Below are positions 62,552 to 64,000 of a DNA stretch of 64,000 bases, in pieces. Every line of letters begins with the position of its first letter. The stretch's first letter is position 1. The position numbers and the translations under genes are program-made. This DNA is from Actinoplanes sandaracinus (GTDB lineage Bacteria > Actinomycetota > Actinomycetes > Mycobacteriales > Micromonosporaceae): assembly GCF_030009775.1 (NCBI RefSeq), contig NZ_JASCTH010000005.1, positions 269,136 through 333,135 of the forward strand. The letters are read 5' to 3'. The notes under the pieces were generated by a model. That model worked only from the letters and a program-made list of their open reading frames with translations. It was not told where the DNA came from and did no database searches.

Positions 62552-63907
62552 TCAGGGGCGGGCGTGAGCGCCGCCGAGGTCACGCCACCAGCGGCGTCGT
62601 CGCGGCGCCGGCGCCGGCGTCTCGCCGGGCACCACGCCCAGGGTGAGGCTGACGCGGGCCCCACCCCACTCGTTACGGCCCACGGACAGCACTCCCCCGG
62701 TGTCGGCGGCGAGCCGCTGGGCGATGTCCAGTCCCAGCCCGGTGGAGTTGGCGTCGCTGGCGCCACGGGCCAGGGCGGCCTCCGGGTCGGCGAACCCGGG
62801 GCCGGCGTCGTCGACGGTGACGGTCGCGGACTCGGCGGCCCGCTCGACGGTCACCCGGCAGGCCGCGTCCTCGCCGGTGTGGTGGAAGACGTTGCCGAGG
62901 AGCACGTCCAGCGCCTCGGTGACCCTCGACCAGGCGGCCGGCACGGTGATCCCGTCCGGTGGCGGGCCGGCGTGCCAGGGCCGGCCCTGGTCCTCGGCCA
63001 GCGCACCCCAGAACGCGGTACGCTCCGCGACCACGGCCCCGAGATCGCAGTGCAGGCGGGGCCGGGCGGCCAGCGGCCGGCTGGCCTCGCTGATCACCGC
63101 GCTGATCTCGTGCTCCAGCCGGTCCACCACGTGCAGCTGGCGGGCCCGGTCGTCACCGGCGGGCAGGGCCTCGGCGTTGAGGCGCAGCGCGGTCAGCGGC
63201 ACCCGCAAGCGGTGGGACAGGTTCGCGGCCAGGGCCCGTTCCTTGGCGAGCAACTCCAGGAAGCGGTCGGCCAGCAGATTCAGGGCGGCGCCGACCTCTT
63301 CGATCTCGCGCGGGCCGCTGGGGCGCACCCGAGCGTGCAGTTGCCCTCCGCCGAGGCTCGTCGCGGTGCGTGCCAGGTCGCGGGTCGCACGGACGACCCG
63401 GGCGGCCAGCCGGTCGGCGAGGAACATGCAGAGGCCGACGAGGACGAGGGCCTCGCACACGAGGACCAGCACCGCGGTGCCGACGCCGGCGCGCAGTGAG
63501 GTGGCCGGGACGAAGACCTCGATGACCGCGATCAGACCCTGCGGCAACGCGACCGGGCGCAGATAGACCCGCCCGCCGTCGACGCTGACGGTGCCGGCGG
63601 TCTCGCCCTGCCGCACTCCGGCGACCGCGCTGGAGGGCACCCGGGTGACCCCGACAGTGCCGAGAGTGGGCAGGTGGGCGGCGAGCTCGCCGTGCTGGCC
63701 GGCCCGGGTGCTCATGATCGAGTTGAGGACCAGGTCGCGGTCGGTGGCGACCACCACCACGGCGGAGAGCCCGAGGGCCTGTCGTTCGGCCTCCCGCATG
63801 GCACGGTCCTGCACGGCGCTGTGCACGAGCAGCGCGAGGGGGATGACGAACGCCAGCGCCACCAGGGTGGTGACGGCGAGGGCGACCAAAACGTAGCTGC
63901 GTCTCAT
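62552..63907 (-). CDS. Sensor histidine kinase
   Basis: 451 residues. ATG 63907 is taken; ATG 63922 adds five residues. A membrane segment (about 5-28) is followed by a variable extracytoplasmic part of about 115 residues, a second membrane segment (about 140-165), and a HAMP-like region. The H box is LSHRLRVPLTALRL. The ATPase domain has VLLGNVFHHT (N box), VDDAGPGF (G1) and STGLGLDIAQRL (G2). Its response regulator is probably just outside the window, upstream on the same strand. Confidence 0.86.
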   Translation of the reverse strand: MRRSYVLVALAVTTLVALAFVIPLALLVHSAVQDRAMREAERQALGLSAVVVVATDRDLVLNSIMSTRAGQHGELAAHLPTLGTVGVTRVPSSAVAGVRQGETAGTVSVDGGRVYLRPVALPQGLIAVIEVFVPATSLRAGVGTAVLVLVCEALVLVGLCMFLADRLAARVVRATRDLARTATSLGGGQLHARVRPSGPREIEEVGAALNLLADRFLELLAKERALAANLSHRLRVPLTALRLNAEALPAGDDRARQLHVVDRLEHEISAVISEASRPLAARPRLHCDLGAVVAERTAFWGALAEDQGRPWHAGPPPDGITVPAAWSRVTEALDVLLGNVFHHTGEDAACRVTVERAAESATVTVDDAGPGFADPEAALARGASDANSTGLGLDIAQRLAADTGGVLSVGRNEWGGARVSLTLGVVPGETPAPAPRRRRWWRDLGGAHARP

Positions 63908-63936
63908 GGGATCGCCGACCATAGCCGTACCGGGCG

Positions 63937-64000
63937 TGGGGCCCCCCAGGGGGGGGGGCCCCCCGGCGCGAGTACAACACGTGAGGGGCCCGGGGGGCCG
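63937..64000. other. G/C homopolymer-rich end of the window
   Basis: The last 64 bases have runs of C and G (for example a run of ten G at 63952) in self-complementary order, unlike anything else in the window. They look like low-quality or assembly-end sequence. I see no gene. Confidence 0.5.

Overview
The window is high-GC actinobacterial DNA: GTG and TTG starts are common, the genes are tightly packed, several operons have 4-base overlaps, and there are many secreted polysaccharide hydrolases. The gene content points to Micromonosporaceae. The strongest marker is a complete, collinear acarbose-type (acb) gene set of the kind known from Actinoplanes. The genus is inferred from gene content only.

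Layout. 1-0.44 kb: 5' end of a TctC-like solute-binding lipoprotein. 0.57-7.6 kb: a protease island. A large ATPase-LuxR regulator (minus) faces five plus-strand genes: a Q/G/Y-rich protein with four copies of a short amphipathic repeat, an 81-residue protein, a 73-residue protein resembling the N-terminal prodomain of the protease two genes on, a subtilisin-like protease, and a trypsin-like protease. At least six copies of an ATGAGTA-type operator lie between regulator and operon. I do not recognise this set as a described system. 7.6-39.4 kb: the acarbose-type cluster. The divergent secreted GH13 enzymes acbD/acbE are followed by acbA, a decayed acbB, the 14-gene minus-strand operon acbVUSRPIJQKMLNOC, the exporter acbWXY, and a second large GH13 enzyme, acbZ. 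39.8-41.5 kb: a CBM20 alpha-amylase divergent from acbZ.

Within the cluster, AcbC cyclises sedoheptulose 7-phosphate. AcbM, AcbO, AcbL, AcbN, AcbU, AcbJ and AcbR are expected to turn the product into an activated valienol. AcbA, a dTDP-glucose 4,6-dehydratase and AcbV supply the amino-deoxyhexose. AcbS and AcbI join the parts and add the maltose unit. AcbK, AcbQ, AcbWXY and the secreted AcbD/E/Z handle protection, export and extracellular sugar processing. The dehydratase acbB survives only as frameshifted fragments (14416-14731), so this step must be done by an enzyme outside the window or is lost. CTGCAAG/CTTGCAG-type sites recur in all three divergent intergenic regions of the cluster.

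41.6-46.5 kb: a D-amino-acid-oxidase-like flavoprotein, a duplicated-HTH protein, an AEC permease with a TetR regulator divergent from a flavin monooxygenase (with a clear operator), and an Hsp20 gene behind an HspR-type HAIR element. 46.8-52.2 kb: a CUT1 sugar importer without its ATPase, next to a secreted PL11 rhamnogalacturonan lyase, behind a LacI-type palindrome. 52.3-54.1 kb: a small lipoprotein and a second MurG-like enzyme. 54.2-55.8 kb and 60.6-63.9 kb: partner-switching parts (anti-sigma-type ATPase, SpoIIE-type phosphatase, a STAS-ATPase fusion, two STAS proteins) and a sensor kinase. 56.3-58.8 kb: tandem GH18 chitinases with nearly identical CBM5/12 modules. 58.9-60.1 kb: a serine beta-lactamase-fold hydrolase. 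I saw no rRNA, tRNA, CRISPR array or insertion sequence.
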